Assembly (NCBI RefSeq): GCF_000938265.1 | Contig: NZ_JYFC01000010.1 | Coordinates: 35,154 to 99,153, forward strand | Origin: Agreia bicolorata | GTDB lineage: Bacteria > Actinomycetota > Actinomycetes > Actinomycetales > Microbacteriaceae | DNA: 64,000 nt | Direction of reading: 5' to 3' | Shown: one piece after another, positions 24,992-32,972 of the stretch | Layout: every line of letters begins with the position of its first letter | Numbering within the stretch: position 1 is the first letter of the stretch | Translations under genes and position numbers: made by a program | The notes under the pieces: model-generated | The model's input: only the letters and a program-made list of their open reading frames with translations | Told to the model about the DNA's origin: nothing | Databases searched by the model: none

Positions 24992-25161
24992 GGGGTGTCC
25001 TCCTCGGACCTTGTGCTGCGTGAAGCAGCTCTAGAAACGAAACGGTGGAAACCTTTGGTAGGCCACACGTCTGGTCTGTTGACCGTGACGAATGTATCAG
25101 AGATCGCCGGGATTTCGCGGATTACCGCGCCTCGGAGGCTCTGCGTGACCTGTGAAACGTG

Positions 25162-25199
25162 AAAAAGGATGCCGACCCGATGGGCCGACATCCTTTTTC
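25162..25199. terminator. strong intrinsic terminator after rpsN
   Basis: GAAAAAGGATGCCGACCC pairs with GGGCCGACATCCTTTTTC around a short loop, with A- and T-runs at the two ends. It should terminate the rpmB-rpmG-rpsN message and would also work in the other direction. Confidence 0.8.
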
Positions 25200-25225
25200 A
25201 GATGCTCAGTGCGAGAAGCTCTGGA

Positions 25226-25531
25226 CTACCAGGAGCTCTTCGTGATGCCGGGCAGCTCGCCACGGTGAGCCATGTCACGGAAGCGAACACGGCTGATGCC
25301 GAACTTCGTGAGCACACCGCGGGGGCGGCCGTCGACTGCGTCACGGCTGCGCACGCGCACCGGTGAGGCGTTCTTGGGCAGCTTCTGCAGGCCGAGGCGG
25401 GCAGCCTCGCGCTCGGCGTCGGTCGACGTCGGGCTGACGAGAGCCTTCTTCAGCTCAAGGCGCTTGGTGTTGTAGCGAGCGACGATGACTTTGCGCTGCT
25501 CGTTCTTTGCAATCATGCTTTTCTTGGCCAT
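25226..25531 (-). CDS. rpsN: 30S ribosomal protein S14 (zinc-independent form)
   Basis: This 101-residue S14 ('[31 protein letters not shown]...') ends with the conserved '[31 protein letters not shown]'. It has no cysteines, so it is the long Zn-free S14 type used under zinc limitation or as the standard copy in some bacteria. It is the last gene of an rpmB-rpmG-rpsN unit beside zur and znuABC. A 3-nt gap separates it from rpmG. Confidence 0.95.
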   Translation of the reverse strand: MAKKSMIAKNEQRKVIVARYNTKRLELKKALVSPTSTDAEREAARLGLQKLPKNASPVRVRSRDAVDGRPRGVLTKFGISRVRFRDMAHRGELPGITKSSW

Positions 25532-25534
25532 GTG

Positions 25535-25702
25535 TTACCTCTCCTCCCGGAAGTCGACGTGCTGGCGGATGACCGGGTCGTACTTCTTGAGCACGAGGCG
25601 GTCGGGGTTGTTGCGGCGGTTCTTCTTGGTGACATAGGTGTAACCCGTGCCGGCCGTCGAACGCAGCTTGATGATGGGGCGGACGTCCTGGTGCTTTGCC
25701 AT
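25535..25702 (-). CDS. rpmG: 50S ribosomal protein L33 (zinc-independent form)
   Basis: This 55-residue protein begins '[20 protein letters not shown]' and includes '[23 protein letters not shown]'. It is L33 without the two CxxC pairs of the zinc-ribbon form. The ATG at 25702 overlaps the rpmB stop by one base (TAATG), and the stop lies 3 nt from rpsN, so the three genes are translated together. Zn-free paralogs freeing zinc during starvation are established for bacteria; use here is inferred from the neighbouring zinc genes. Confidence 0.93.
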   Translation of the reverse strand: MAKHQDVRPIIKLRSTAGTGYTYVTKKNRRNNPDRLVLKKYDPVIRQHVDFREER

Positions 25703-25938
25703 TAGATTTTCTCCCCACGGGCGAGAAGATCTTTGACAACGCTCTCGATGCCGCGTGCGTCGATGACCTTGATGCCCTTGGTGCTGAGCTGCAGGGTCAC
25801 GCTACGACGAAGCGACGGAACGTAGTACGTCTTCTTCTGGATGTTCGGGTCGAACCGGCGCTTGGTGCGACGGTGCGAATGCGAGATGTTGTGTCCGAAG
25901 CCGGGAATGGCGCCGGTCACCTGGCAGGTTGCTGCCAT
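25702..25938 (-). CDS. rpmB: 50S ribosomal protein L28
   Basis: The 78-residue L28 begins '[34 protein letters not shown]' and continues with '[19 protein letters not shown]'. It has only one cysteine and therefore no zinc-binding CxxC pairs. ATG 25938 is chosen from the family start; GGAGGA precedes it by 4-9 nt. First gene of the three-gene ribosomal unit. The 188-nt region between it and the zur stop holds no recognisable Zur box, so its control is uncertain. Confidence 0.93.
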   Translation of the reverse strand: MAATCQVTGAIPGFGHNISHSHRRTKRRFDPNIQKKTYYVPSLRRSVTLQLSTKGIKVIDARGIESVVKDLLARGEKI

Positions 25939-26126
25939 GATTTCCTCCATAGTTACCGTAGAAAAACGCAAGTTACCGCGCGTTCTACCCAAGATTGCTT
26001 GTCGGCACACGTCTGCCCCAAATGAATCAGGTGGGGGTTGGCGTACATGCGAGTGGAGATGCCACTCGACCAACTACCAAGTTTAGGCGACCAGGCGGAT
26101 GCGCGCAAGTACGCGCGTGCGCCGGG

Positions 26127-26525
26127 TCAGCCGGCGGGCGTCGGAACGCAGGAGTTGCAGAAGCCGAAGATGTCGACAACGTGTTCGGGGCGCGAGAAGC
26201 CGTGCAGCGCGGCCGTCTTGCGCGCCCAGGACTCCACCTCGTCGGCTTCGATCTCGACAGTGAGCCCACAGCTGCGGCAGATAAGGTGGTGGTGATGCCC
26301 AGTGCTGCACGCGCGGTAGAGGCTCTCGCCATCGGGCGACTGCAGCGAGTCGGCCTCCCCCTCGTTCGCCAGGTCGGCCAGCGCACGATAGACCGTGGCC
26401 AGGCCGATGTACGAGCCGCTGGAGTGCAGATTGGAGTGGAGACCCTGGGCGCTCACAAAACCGATCTGGGTGCCGAGTGCGGCACGCACCGCCTCGCGCT
26501 GCCACGTGTTGCGCTTCACGACCAT
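26127..26525 (-). CDS. zur: Fur-family regulator, probably Zur
   Basis: This 132-residue Fur-family repressor has a winged helix ('TWQREAVRAALGTQIGFVSAQGLHSNL...IGLATVYRALADLANEGEAD'), a metal-binding 'STGHHHHLICRSCG' region with His cluster and CxxC, and a second CxxC ('FGFCNSC') near the C-terminus for structural zinc. Its place directly behind znuBC and beside Zn-free ribosomal proteins indicates a zinc sensor rather than Fur. It should repress znuABC when zinc is plentiful; a matching box lies before znuA. Confidence 0.9.
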   Translation of the reverse strand: MVVKRNTWQREAVRAALGTQIGFVSAQGLHSNLHSSGSYIGLATVYRALADLANEGEADSLQSPDGESLYRACSTGHHHHLICRSCGLTVEIEADEVESWARKTAALHGFSRPEHVVDIFGFCNSCVPTPAG

Positions 26526-26591
26526 GATCCACCTCCGAGGCCACGTATGGCCGAAATCCCCTCAACCTTAACCTGAGCCGCCGACGTTCGC

Positions 26592-27482
26592 CTAGGCATC
26601 CAATGCAACCAGTTTTCGCCCCGAGATGCCCCGTCGGGCCCTCGAAGCCGCGATGATGCGGCACACCACGTAGATAGCGAACGAGATCGTGGTGACGTAG
26701 GGACTGATGGGAACCGAGCCGCCGAGCGCCAGCATGATTCCGCCCACGAGCGAGAGCACGGCGAAGAGCATGCTGAGCAGAGGAACGACAATCGGCGACG
26801 ACGACACCCGCAGCGCGGCGGCGGCGGGGGTGACGAGAATCGACAGCACCAGCAGGGAGCCCACGACCTGCACCGAGACGGCCACGGCCAGGCCGAGCAG
26901 CAGCATAAAGACGATCGAGAGCGTCTGAACCGGAACGCCTCGTGCCGCGGCCACATCGGCGTCGACACTGGCGAAGGTGAGCGGGCGCCACACCACGAGG
27001 AGGCCGACCACGACGATGATCGAGATGGCTATCAGCGAGTTGAGCCTCGGGTCGTCGACCGCAACGATCTGGCCGGTGAGCAGTCCGAACTTGTTGGCGC
27101 TACGGCCGGGGTAGAGCGCCAGACACAGGATGCCGAGACCGAGACCGAAGGGCATCAGCACGGCGATGATCGAATTGCGATCGCGCGACTTCGCGCCGAG
27201 GAAGCCGATGATGAGGGCCGCCACGATCGAGCCGATAAGAGAACCCTCGACCACCCCGATGCCGAAGAGCAGCCCGGCGGATGCACCGGCGAACGAGAGC
27301 TCGCTGATGCCGTGCACCGCGAAGGCCATATCGCGCGACATCACGAACACTCCGATGAGGCCGCCCACGATGCCGAGCACGGCGCCCGCGATGATCGAGT
27401 TCTGCAGAAGCACGATCAAGTCGCCGTAGTCGGAGAAGTTGAAGATCTGCGACCAGAGGTCGGCCCAGTCGATACCGTTCAT
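26592..27482 (-). CDS. znuB: zinc ABC transporter permease
   Basis: This 296-residue ABC-3 family permease has about eight to nine membrane segments. 'IVGGLIGVFVMSRDMAFAVHGISELSFAGASAGLLFG' is the typical ABC-3 segment. It imports Zn2+ (or Mn2+) delivered by ZnuA. The start ATG overlaps the znuC stop by 4 nt, showing coupling. A 66-nt gap separates it from zur, so zur is probably in the same operon. Confidence 0.92.
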   Translation of the reverse strand: MNGIDWADLWSQIFNFSDYGDLIVLLQNSIIAGAVLGIVGGLIGVFVMSRDMAFAVHGISELSFAGASAGLLFGIGVVEGSLIGSIVAALIIGFLGAKSRDRNSIIAVLMPFGLGLGILCLALYPGRSANKFGLLTGQIVAVDDPRLNSLIAISIIVVVGLLVVWRPLTFASVDADVAAARGVPVQTLSIVFMLLLGLAVAVSVQVVGSLLVLSILVTPAAAALRVSSSPIVVPLLSMLFAVLSLVGGIMLALGGSVPISPYVTTISFAIYVVCRIIAASRARRGISGRKLVALDA

Positions 27483-28399
27483 GATCGCGTTCCGCCGCCC
27501 GAGCCGGCCTGCTCGTTCAGTATCGGGTCGTCGTCGTGGTGATGATGCCCGTCGTGCCCGTGACTCGCATCCGGAACCCCCACCACGATCACGCGACCGC
27601 GCGTGCGGATGACGTCGACGGGAGAGCCGTAGAGCTCGGAGAGCACCTCGCTGCGCAGCACCTCGTCCGGCGTTCCTATGCGGAAGGATCCGCCCGCGAG
27701 GTAGAGCACCCGGTCGACCATGTCGAGCACGGGGTTGATGTCGTGAGTCACGAACAGCACGCCGAGGTCGCGCTGCCTGCGATGCGTGTCGATGAGTTCG
27801 GAGACCGCTCGCTGATGGGCGAGGTCGAGTGAGAGCAGCGGCTCGTCGCAGAGCAGCAGGCGCGGATCGCCCGCGAGCGACTGCCCGACGCGCAGGCGCT
27901 GCTGCTCACCGCCTGACAGTGTCGAGACCGCCACATTCGCGTACTCGGATGCGCCGACGGATGCGAGCAGATCGTCGACCTCGCGGCGTCGCGCGGCCCG
28001 AGGCAACGGCAACCCGAAGCGGTGGCCGTCGACGCCGAGCGCGACCAGGTCGCGGCCGCGAAGGGGAGCGCCTTCGTCGGCCAGCTTCTGCTGCGGAATG
28101 TACCCGATACGGCGGTTGCCTCGGGTGACGGGAGAACCCTCGAAGGCCATCGTTCCGGCGCTGAGCTGCTGCTGGCCGAGAATCACCTTGAGCAGGCTGG
28201 ACTTGCCCGACCCGTTCGCCCCGAGCACGGCGATGAACTCGCCCGCACGAACGTCGAAGTCGAGGTCGTGCCACAGCCGGCGCTCGCCGAATTGGAGCGC
28301 ACCGCCCCGCACGCGCAGCACGACGTGTCGTGGGGCGTTGCGGGGCGAGGGCGCGGCTCCTGCGCGGGCTCGCGCCGACTTCGCCCCGAAGATCTTCAC
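27479..28399 (-). CDS. znuC: zinc ABC transporter ATP-binding protein with His-rich tail
   Basis: The 306-residue ATPase has Walker A 'GANGSGKSSL' at residues 60-69, signature 'LSGGEQQRLRVGQSL', Walker B 'RLLLCDEPLLSLD' and H-loop 'LFVTHDINPVLD'. The C-terminus carries 'HGHDGHHHHDDD', a His/Asp-rich tail absent from most ABC ATPases, probably buffering or sensing zinc. The Arg/Ala-rich N-terminal 20 residues are also an extension, so an internal start is possible. It is 10 nt downstream of znuA. Confidence 0.92.
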   Translation of the reverse strand: MKIFGAKSARARAGAAPSPRNAPRHVVLRVRGGALQFGERRLWHDLDFDVRAGEFIAVLGANGSGKSSLLKVILGQQQLSAGTMAFEGSPVTRGNRRIGYIPQQKLADEGAPLRGRDLVALGVDGHRFGLPLPRAARRREVDDLLASVGASEYANVAVSTLSGGEQQRLRVGQSLAGDPRLLLCDEPLLSLDLAHQRAVSELIDTHRRQRDLGVLFVTHDINPVLDMVDRVLYLAGGSFRIGTPDEVLRSEVLSELYGSPVDVIRTRGRVIVVGVPDASHGHDGHHHHDDDPILNEQAGSGGGTRS

Positions 28400-28409
28400 T
28401 CGGTGAAGA

Positions 28410-29339
28410 CTACTTGCCGCTGAGCGCGCTCTGAAGCGCGTTGAGGTTCGTCGTCATCCAGCTGATGTAGTCGGTTCCGGCGGGAAGCGTCTCAGTGACG
28501 GGAACGACGGGGATCTTGGAGTCCTTCGCAGCGGTCAGCACGAGCTCGGTCTGGGCGCCCGATGTCTGCTCGTTGTAGACGAGCACCTTGACTGCACCGG
28601 AGGAGAACAGATCGGTGGTCTGCTTGAGAACGTCGGCGGCAACGTCTGTGCCCTCTTCGATCCCCTCGCTGAAGGCGCCCGGTGTCTTGTTGACGAGGCC
28701 TGCGGCGGTGAGCATGTAGAGCGGCACGGGCTCGGTGATCGCGGCACCTGCACCGTCGAACGAGGCCTTGATGTCCTTCTCCTGCTGCTCCAGTGCGGTG
28801 AGTTGACCTTCGAACGTCTTGGCGTTCTCCTCATAGGTCTTGGTGCCGTCGGGGTCGATTGCACTGAGCTGATTCACGAGTTCGTCGGTGAGCTTCTGCA
28901 CGGTCGGGAAGTCGTACCAGACGTGCTCGTTGAACTCGCCGTCGGCGGGCTCCTGGTCGTAGCCCGAGATGTCGGCGGCGTTGAGCACCGGAGCGATCTT
29001 GTTGTCGGCGGCGGCGAGCATCTTGTCGACGAAGTCGTCGTAGCCACCGCCGTTCTCGATCACCAGCTGGGCCTTCGAGAGCGACAGTTGCGTGCGAGCG
29101 TCTGCCTCGTACTCATGCGGGTCTTTGTCGGGGTCATCGATGATCGAGGTCACGCTCACCCTGTCGCCGCCGATCTGCTTGGCGATGTCACCGTAGACAT
29201 CGGTCGACGCGACGATACGCACGCCAGAATCGTTGGTCGGTTCGTCGGTCGCGCCGGCATCGGTGGATGCGGACGCACAGCCGGAGAGCACAAGCGCGGT
29301 GGCCGCCGCGAGGGCAGTAAGAGAGAGGAGTTTTTTCAC
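28410..29339 (-). CDS. znuA: zinc ABC transporter substrate-binding lipoprotein
   Basis: The 309-residue cluster A-I binding protein has lipobox LSGC with Cys21, 'VASTDVYGDIAKQIGGDRVSVTSII', the metal ligands 'DPHEYE' (His) and 'NEHVWYDFPTV' (His), a long backbone helix around 190-215 ('ENAKTFEGQLTALEQQEKDIKASF') and acidic 'FSEGIEEGTD' near the C-lobe. GTG 29339 is the start since the signal peptide begins there ('MKKLLSLTALAAATALVLSGC'); the upstream frame crosses the Zur box. First gene of znuACB. Confidence 0.92.
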   Translation of the reverse strand: MKKLLSLTALAAATALVLSGCASASTDAGATDEPTNDSGVRIVASTDVYGDIAKQIGGDRVSVTSIIDDPDKDPHEYEADARTQLSLSKAQLVIENGGGYDDFVDKMLAAADNKIAPVLNAADISGYDQEPADGEFNEHVWYDFPTVQKLTDELVNQLSAIDPDGTKTYEENAKTFEGQLTALEQQEKDIKASFDGAGAAITEPVPLYMLTAAGLVNKTPGAFSEGIEEGTDVAADVLKQTTDLFSSGAVKVLVYNEQTSGAQTELVLTAAKDSKIPVVPVTETLPAGTDYISWMTTNLNALQSALSGK

Positions 29340-29397
29340 GGGTGGGGTGAGCCGTTCTAATTCGGGTGCAATTCGGGTCTTCTCGAAAATAGCCTTA

Positions 29398-29414
29398 TTG
29401 ATAATGATTGTCAA
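29398..29414. promoter_or_regulatory. Zur box between znuA and DUF3253 gene
   Basis: TTGATAATGATTGTCAA is a near-perfect palindrome matching the actinobacterial Zur consensus TGAAAATGATTTTCA at 13 of 15 core positions. It lies 59 bp before znuA and about 103 bp before the divergent DUF3253 start, so one site could control both. Confidence 0.85.
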
Positions 29415-29517
29415 AGTCGCGACAGTGCCGTTGAATCGAGCGCATTGCGGCGAGCGCACTCGCAGCCGCCATGGCAACCCCTTTGCTCCGCGGGATGAGC
29501 GCAGAGAGACTTGACCC

Positions 29518-29802
29518 ATGTGCGCCGCCCCTGCCCCCGAGTCGCCGCCGTCCGACATCGACCGGAACCTGGAGCAGACAATTCTTGACCTGCTCGATCG
29601 GCGCGCGCCCACCTCGACGATCTGTCCGTCGGATGCCGCGCGCGCCGTCGGCGGCGACGATTGGCGCGATCTGATGGATGCGTCGCGCAGCGCGGCGGCA
29701 CGTCTCGTCGCCCGCGGCGAGGTCGAGATCACGCAGGGCGGCGAGCCGGTCGACCTGAGGACGGCCCGCGGACCCATCCGCATCCGGCGCCTGCGCCCGT
29801 AA
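29518..29802 (+). CDS. DUF3253 family protein
   Basis: This small 94-residue protein has a winged-helix-like pattern, 'LEQTILDLLDRRAPTSTICPSDAARAVGGDDWRDLMDASRSAAARLVARGEVEITQGGEPVD', ending in 'RGPIRIRRL'. It matches the DUF3253 family, small cytosolic proteins of unknown function widespread in bacteria. It is divergent from znuA with a Zur box between them, so it may be zinc-responsive. ATG 29518. Confidence 0.8.
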   Translation: MCAAPAPESPPSDIDRNLEQTILDLLDRRAPTSTICPSDAARAVGGDDWRDLMDASRSAAARLVARGEVEITQGGEPVDLRTARGPIRIRRLRP

Positions 29803-29861
29803 CGCACGCACCCGGGCCGCCCGGCTATCGCTCGTCGTCTGCACCCCGCTACCCTGGCCCG

Positions 29862-30377
29862 ATGGAATCGGGATTCAGGATCGATCGCATAACCGAGGAC
29901 AACTGGGCACAGTTGCGCACGCTGCGCCTCGAGATGCTCGCGGACACTCCCCTGGCTTTTCTCGAGACACTAGACAACGCAGCCCATGAGCAAGAGACGG
30001 AGTGGCGCTCCCGTGCCGCGCGCGCGGCGCGCGAGGGCAGCGTGGGGCTCGCCGCGATCGACACGTCGAGCGGCCACTGGCTCGGCACCATGAGCGCCTA
30101 CCTCGACGGGCACGGCGACGCGATGCTCGTGAGCGTGTACGTCACGCCCGCCTGGCGCGGCACGGCCCTCGGCCTCACGGATGCGCTGCTCGACGAGGTG
30201 GAGGCATGGGCGCGCGCCGCCGTTCCCGATGGCAACCTGCGCCTGCACGTGCACGAGGACAACCCACGAGCACGCGCGTTCTACACGCGACGCGGCTACG
30301 TCGAGACGGGCGAAACGATCCCCTATCCCCTCGACCGCACGCAGAACGAGGTCGAGATGGTGCTCGACCTGAGCTGA
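29862..30377 (+). CDS. GNAT-family N-acetyltransferase
   Basis: The 171-residue GNAT fold has the acetyl-CoA-binding region 'VSVYVTPAWRGTALGLTDALLDEVEAWA' (degenerate R/Q-x-x-G-x-G/A), and 'LRLHVHEDNPRARAFYTRRGYVETGETIPYP' with the C-terminal beta-strand/Tyr motif. It acetylates an amine on an unknown small molecule or protein. ATG 29862 follows a TACCCTGG -10-like sequence. The 3' end overlaps the convergent hypothetical gene by 55 bp. Confidence 0.88.
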   Translation: MESGFRIDRITEDNWAQLRTLRLEMLADTPLAFLETLDNAAHEQETEWRSRAARAAREGSVGLAAIDTSSGHWLGTMSAYLDGHGDAMLVSVYVTPAWRGTALGLTDALLDEVEAWARAAVPDGNLRLHVHEDNPRARAFYTRRGYVETGETIPYPLDRTQNEVEMVLDLS

Positions 30378-30826
30378 CGACGGCAGACGGCACCGCGGCA
30401 CGGGATGGCGATGAGGTCGCCGGTGCGGAGGTCGGCGGGCAGCACCGCAGACTGCTCCTCAGAGAGCGAGAAGGGCACGGAGTGCTGTGTCGACGCACGG
30501 CCTATGAGGCGCGCCTCCGACGCATGAGCCTGCACGCGCGCGATGTCGGCATCCAGAATCAACGTACCGTCGAGCCGGACCTCGACGACCCGAGCGACGA
30601 CGACCGACGACTGCTCGGTGTCTGACGGATGGCCGTGAGTGCCGGGCACCACGGCCGCCGCGATGTGCACACACGGGGTGTCGCAGAGTTCGACGAGGCG
30701 CAGCAGCGACACTCCGGAGACGACGACATCGGTGGTGGTGAGGTGCGTCCACTCGGGCCAGCGGTCGATGACGAACGGGTCGGGGATGCTTTTTCTGAGC
30801 GACGGAAGAAGAGAAGTGAGGGTCAC
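30323..30826 (-). CDS. conserved hypothetical protein
   Basis: The 167-residue protein begins 'MTLTSLLPSLRKSIPDPFVIDRWPEWTHLTTTDVVVSGVSLLRLVELCDTP' and resembles uncharacterised proteins seen in related Actinobacteria. No known motif or membrane segment is visible. The body has alternating beta-strands ('SSVVVARVVEVRLDGTLILDADI'). The last 18 residues (Ser/Arg-rich) are encoded within the convergent acetyltransferase gene, so the C-terminus may be extended by loss of an earlier stop. Function unknown. Confidence 0.6.
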   Translation of the reverse strand: MTLTSLLPSLRKSIPDPFVIDRWPEWTHLTTTDVVVSGVSLLRLVELCDTPCVHIAAAVVPGTHGHPSDTEQSSVVVARVVEVRLDGTLILDADIARVQAHASEARLIGRASTQHSVPFSLSEEQSAVLPADLRTGDLIAIPCRGAVCRRQLRSSTISTSFCVRSRG

Positions 30827-30901
30827 AGATGCAGGTCTACGCCGGTGGCCATGGGCAGTGAAGGTGTCCTAACGGAATCCGAGCGGCTTCGGCGCGAATC
30901 C

Positions 30902-31744
30902 TCACGCGTCCATCGCACTGTAGGCAGACAGAAGCTGCCCTCCCAGTAGCCGAAGGGATTGCTCGGACTGGGCAGCAGGCTCGATACCATCGAGCTCCTG
31001 AGATACCAGCCGAAGCAAGGGTGTCGATTGTTGTCCATCAAATTGTGTATGCAGCCACGTGACCACATCTGCGATCTGCTCACGCAGACCATCGTGACGA
31101 ACCAAGCCATTGAGTCGGGCGCCCAGATCGACCGGAGGCACATTGCGAAGCAGCCTCAATAAGTCGCCAGCGTCTTTCGTAACTATTCGGTCGGCATTGC
31201 CCGCATCAAGTCTTTCGCGGATCTTGATGGACTTGGCGATGACGAGCGCGGCCGGGCCCGCTACGCGAATCGTGACTCGGCGTGGATCGGTTGCATCTAA
31301 TGCGACGATCTCCGCAGGCGAGTTGTCGTGCAGCGCCGCCTCAAGACCCCGAGTACTTCGCGCAGTACTTCGATCCTGCCCGTCAAGCGGAGCAGTGCGC
31401 CGTTTGCTCGACGGCAGGGAACCCGCCGGGACCATCAGGTCGATCACGATTCCATCGGGCGAGATCCAATGACCGGGATTTCCATGCGCATCGAGCACGA
31501 ACCCCGCTGCCGAAAGTTCGCGCCCGAGGTCCGGAACACTCGCGAGCAGGTCGGGATCTATGGCGAGGTCGGCATCTGTCGTATACGTCGGGCGCGAGTC
31601 ACCTAGTGGTGCGTGATGGTAAACGGCCTGCGCCCCGACGAGCACGAGTGCATCCAATTGTTCACGCATAAGAATCAGCGCGTCCAGCAGAACTCGCCTT
31701 GCGGCGACGTACTCGGGGCTGAATCGGGTCACGTCGGTCATCAC
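30902..31744 (-). CDS. nucleotidyltransferase, AbiEii/MenT-like (putative toxin)
   Basis: The 280-residue protein has a nucleotidyltransferase core: 'LVLVGAQAVYHHAP' (glycine-containing G-x-x motif), then the paired acids in 'TTDADLAID' and a third acid in 'GIVIDLMVP'. Downstream are 'ALVIAKSIKIRERL' and 'RIVTKDAGDLLRLL', the K-x-x-x-R and KDxxDL features of AbiEii and related type IV toxins. Such proteins add nucleotides to tRNA 3' ends or other RNAs (MenT). The start overlaps the upstream regulator stop by 4 nt. Codons are AT-richer than in flanking genes, suggesting acquisition. A toxin role is inferred; the NTase fold is well supported. Confidence 0.75.
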   Translation of the reverse strand: MMTDVTRFSPEYVAARRVLLDALILMREQLDALVLVGAQAVYHHAPLGDSRPTYTTDADLAIDPDLLASVPDLGRELSAAGFVLDAHGNPGHWISPDGIVIDLMVPAGSLPSSKRRTAPLDGQDRSTARSTRGLEAALHDNSPAEIVALDATDPRRVTIRVAGPAALVIAKSIKIRERLDAGNADRIVTKDAGDLLRLLRNVPPVDLGARLNGLVRHDGLREQIADVVTWLHTQFDGQQSTPLLRLVSQELDGIEPAAQSEQSLRLLGGQLLSAYSAMDA

Positions 31745-32814
31745 ACTCTTTCGCGATCGAGGGTCTCAGCGAGCTCCAAGCCAACGGACGCAGTTCTTCC
31801 ACGAGCCGACAAGAGATCACCCGCGGTACGCCACGGCCGCGCGAAGCGGAGGTTGCCTGCGACTCGCACTCCTTCTCGCTCTTGTGACAGAAAGCCGCAT
31901 TCTGCGATCACGATGCTCCCTCGTGGGTCGGCCATTAACTGCATCGTGCGCTCGGCAGCAGCTCCGTCGGAAACATAGATCCACGTCTCACTGGGCGGCA
32001 GCGCGCCGATTCGTCCTGCCGAACCGAGGTAGTCATTCGCAGCCTCGACCCCGGTGAGCGCATAGTCGAAGTCCGCCATGTGCAAGCGTTCTCGGGCAAT
32101 CTCTTCGCCCAAGAGAGAGAAGTAGCGGCGAGCTTTGAAGGTATTCGTGAAGCTGTAGTCCTGAGTCCAGCGTGCGGCCAACGTCGACGCGTCACGGACA
32201 ACCACCGGGCCTCCATTCGTCTCCTCAAGCAATTGTTCTCCTCTAAGCAACTCGAGCACCCGGCTTACGGTGGCTACGCCCACGCCTGTCTGCCTCGACA
32301 ACTCTCGAGCCGAAGCCGCTCGCCCTTCGGTGAGCAGTCTGACGACGACCACCGACGCTGCTTGGCCTTTCAGAGATCGAAGCAGCCTCCTCCCCTCTGG
32401 CTTGTCTGGATTCGGGTTTCGTGTCATTCCAGACCTTTCCACCCACACGAAGGGTTCGCTGCTCCGAATAAGCAGATTGCCTGTCCCATCCCAGTAAGAC
32501 CATCCGGCCAGCCGAAGTTCGTCACATGCGGCGGGCGAGATGAAGGCCGCAAGGAGAATCGCGTTCTCCCCGAGTCGACCACCGACGATACGACGCACGT
32601 CTTCGCGCGAGGTGACGCTGCGAGACTTTATCTCCACGTCCAGCGACAACTCAGCGCTGGATACCTTCCACATGAGTCGACCGTCGAACTCCGTATCCTG
32701 CTGTCCGTCGCGCCATTCCACACGACTTCCCGGATTCAGTTTCTCCAGGTCGGAGATGAATGGCTGAACGAGCCGCGTTTCCATTCGAGCCATGTTCCTC
32801 ATAACGAGGAACAT
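31741..32814 (-). CDS. winged-helix regulator with possible PD-(D/E)XK-like N-domain (AbiEi-like antitoxin)
   Basis: From ATG 32814 the protein has 357 residues. Residues about 28-125 have a nuclease-like pattern: 'EFDG' (Asp44), then 'LDVEIKS' (Glu61, Lys63), and 'GWSYWDGTGNLLI'. A winged HTH follows at about 145-200 ('AASARELSRQTGVGVATVSRVLELLRGEQLLEE') and a C-terminal domain of about 150 residues lies beyond. Starts at 32925 (GTG), 32793 or 32784 are also open; the region before 32814 uses rare TTA/ATA codons and holds a promoter-like TACGAT. A perfect inverted repeat covers the chosen start. It is coupled to the nucleotidyltransferase gene, so an antitoxin/autorepressor role is likely. 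Confidence 0.7.
   Translation of the reverse strand: MFLVMRNMARMETRLVQPFISDLEKLNPGSRVEWRDGQQDTEFDGRLMWKVSSAELSLDVEIKSRSVTSREDVRRIVGGRLGENAILLAAFISPAACDELRLAGWSYWDGTGNLLIRSSEPFVWVERSGMTRNPNPDKPEGRRLLRSLKGQAASVVVVRLLTEGRAASARELSRQTGVGVATVSRVLELLRGEQLLEETNGGPVVVRDASTLAARWTQDYSFTNTFKARRYFSLLGEEIARERLHMADFDYALTGVEAANDYLGSAGRIGALPPSETWIYVSDGAAAERTMQLMADPRGSIVIAECGFLSQEREGVRVAGNLRFARPWRTAGDLLSARGRTASVGLELAETLDRERV
32792..32814 (-). promoter_or_regulatory. perfect inverted repeat at the start of the NTase operon
   Basis: ATGTTCCTC, 5 nt and GAGGAACAT form a perfect 9-bp inverted repeat. A third half-site (GATGTTCC) lies about 18 nt upstream beside a -10-like TACGAT. This is what an autoregulatory operator of the winged-helix protein would look like. 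Confidence 0.6.
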
Positions 32815-32972
32815 AGCACTTTGCGGAACATCGTATGAGAACGCTCGCCTCACCAAGTACCGGGTATACGGTTCTTCTATCTGAGGTAAAAACGCTCGGC
32901 CGCCCCACGTGGTCAGCGCAGACACGCGGTCTCGAGTGAGTCGCCACTTCTTCGTAATGAAGGAGTGTCTCT

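Noticed and set aside
25939..26126. Zur box upstream of rpmB
   Set aside because: I looked for a palindrome like the one before znuA in this 188-nt gap and found none, so direct Zur control of the ribosomal trio is not claimed.
32815..32925. Extended N-terminus of the winged-helix regulator from GTG 32925
   Set aside because: Rare codons and a promoter-like TACGAT suggest untranslated DNA, though this is not proven.
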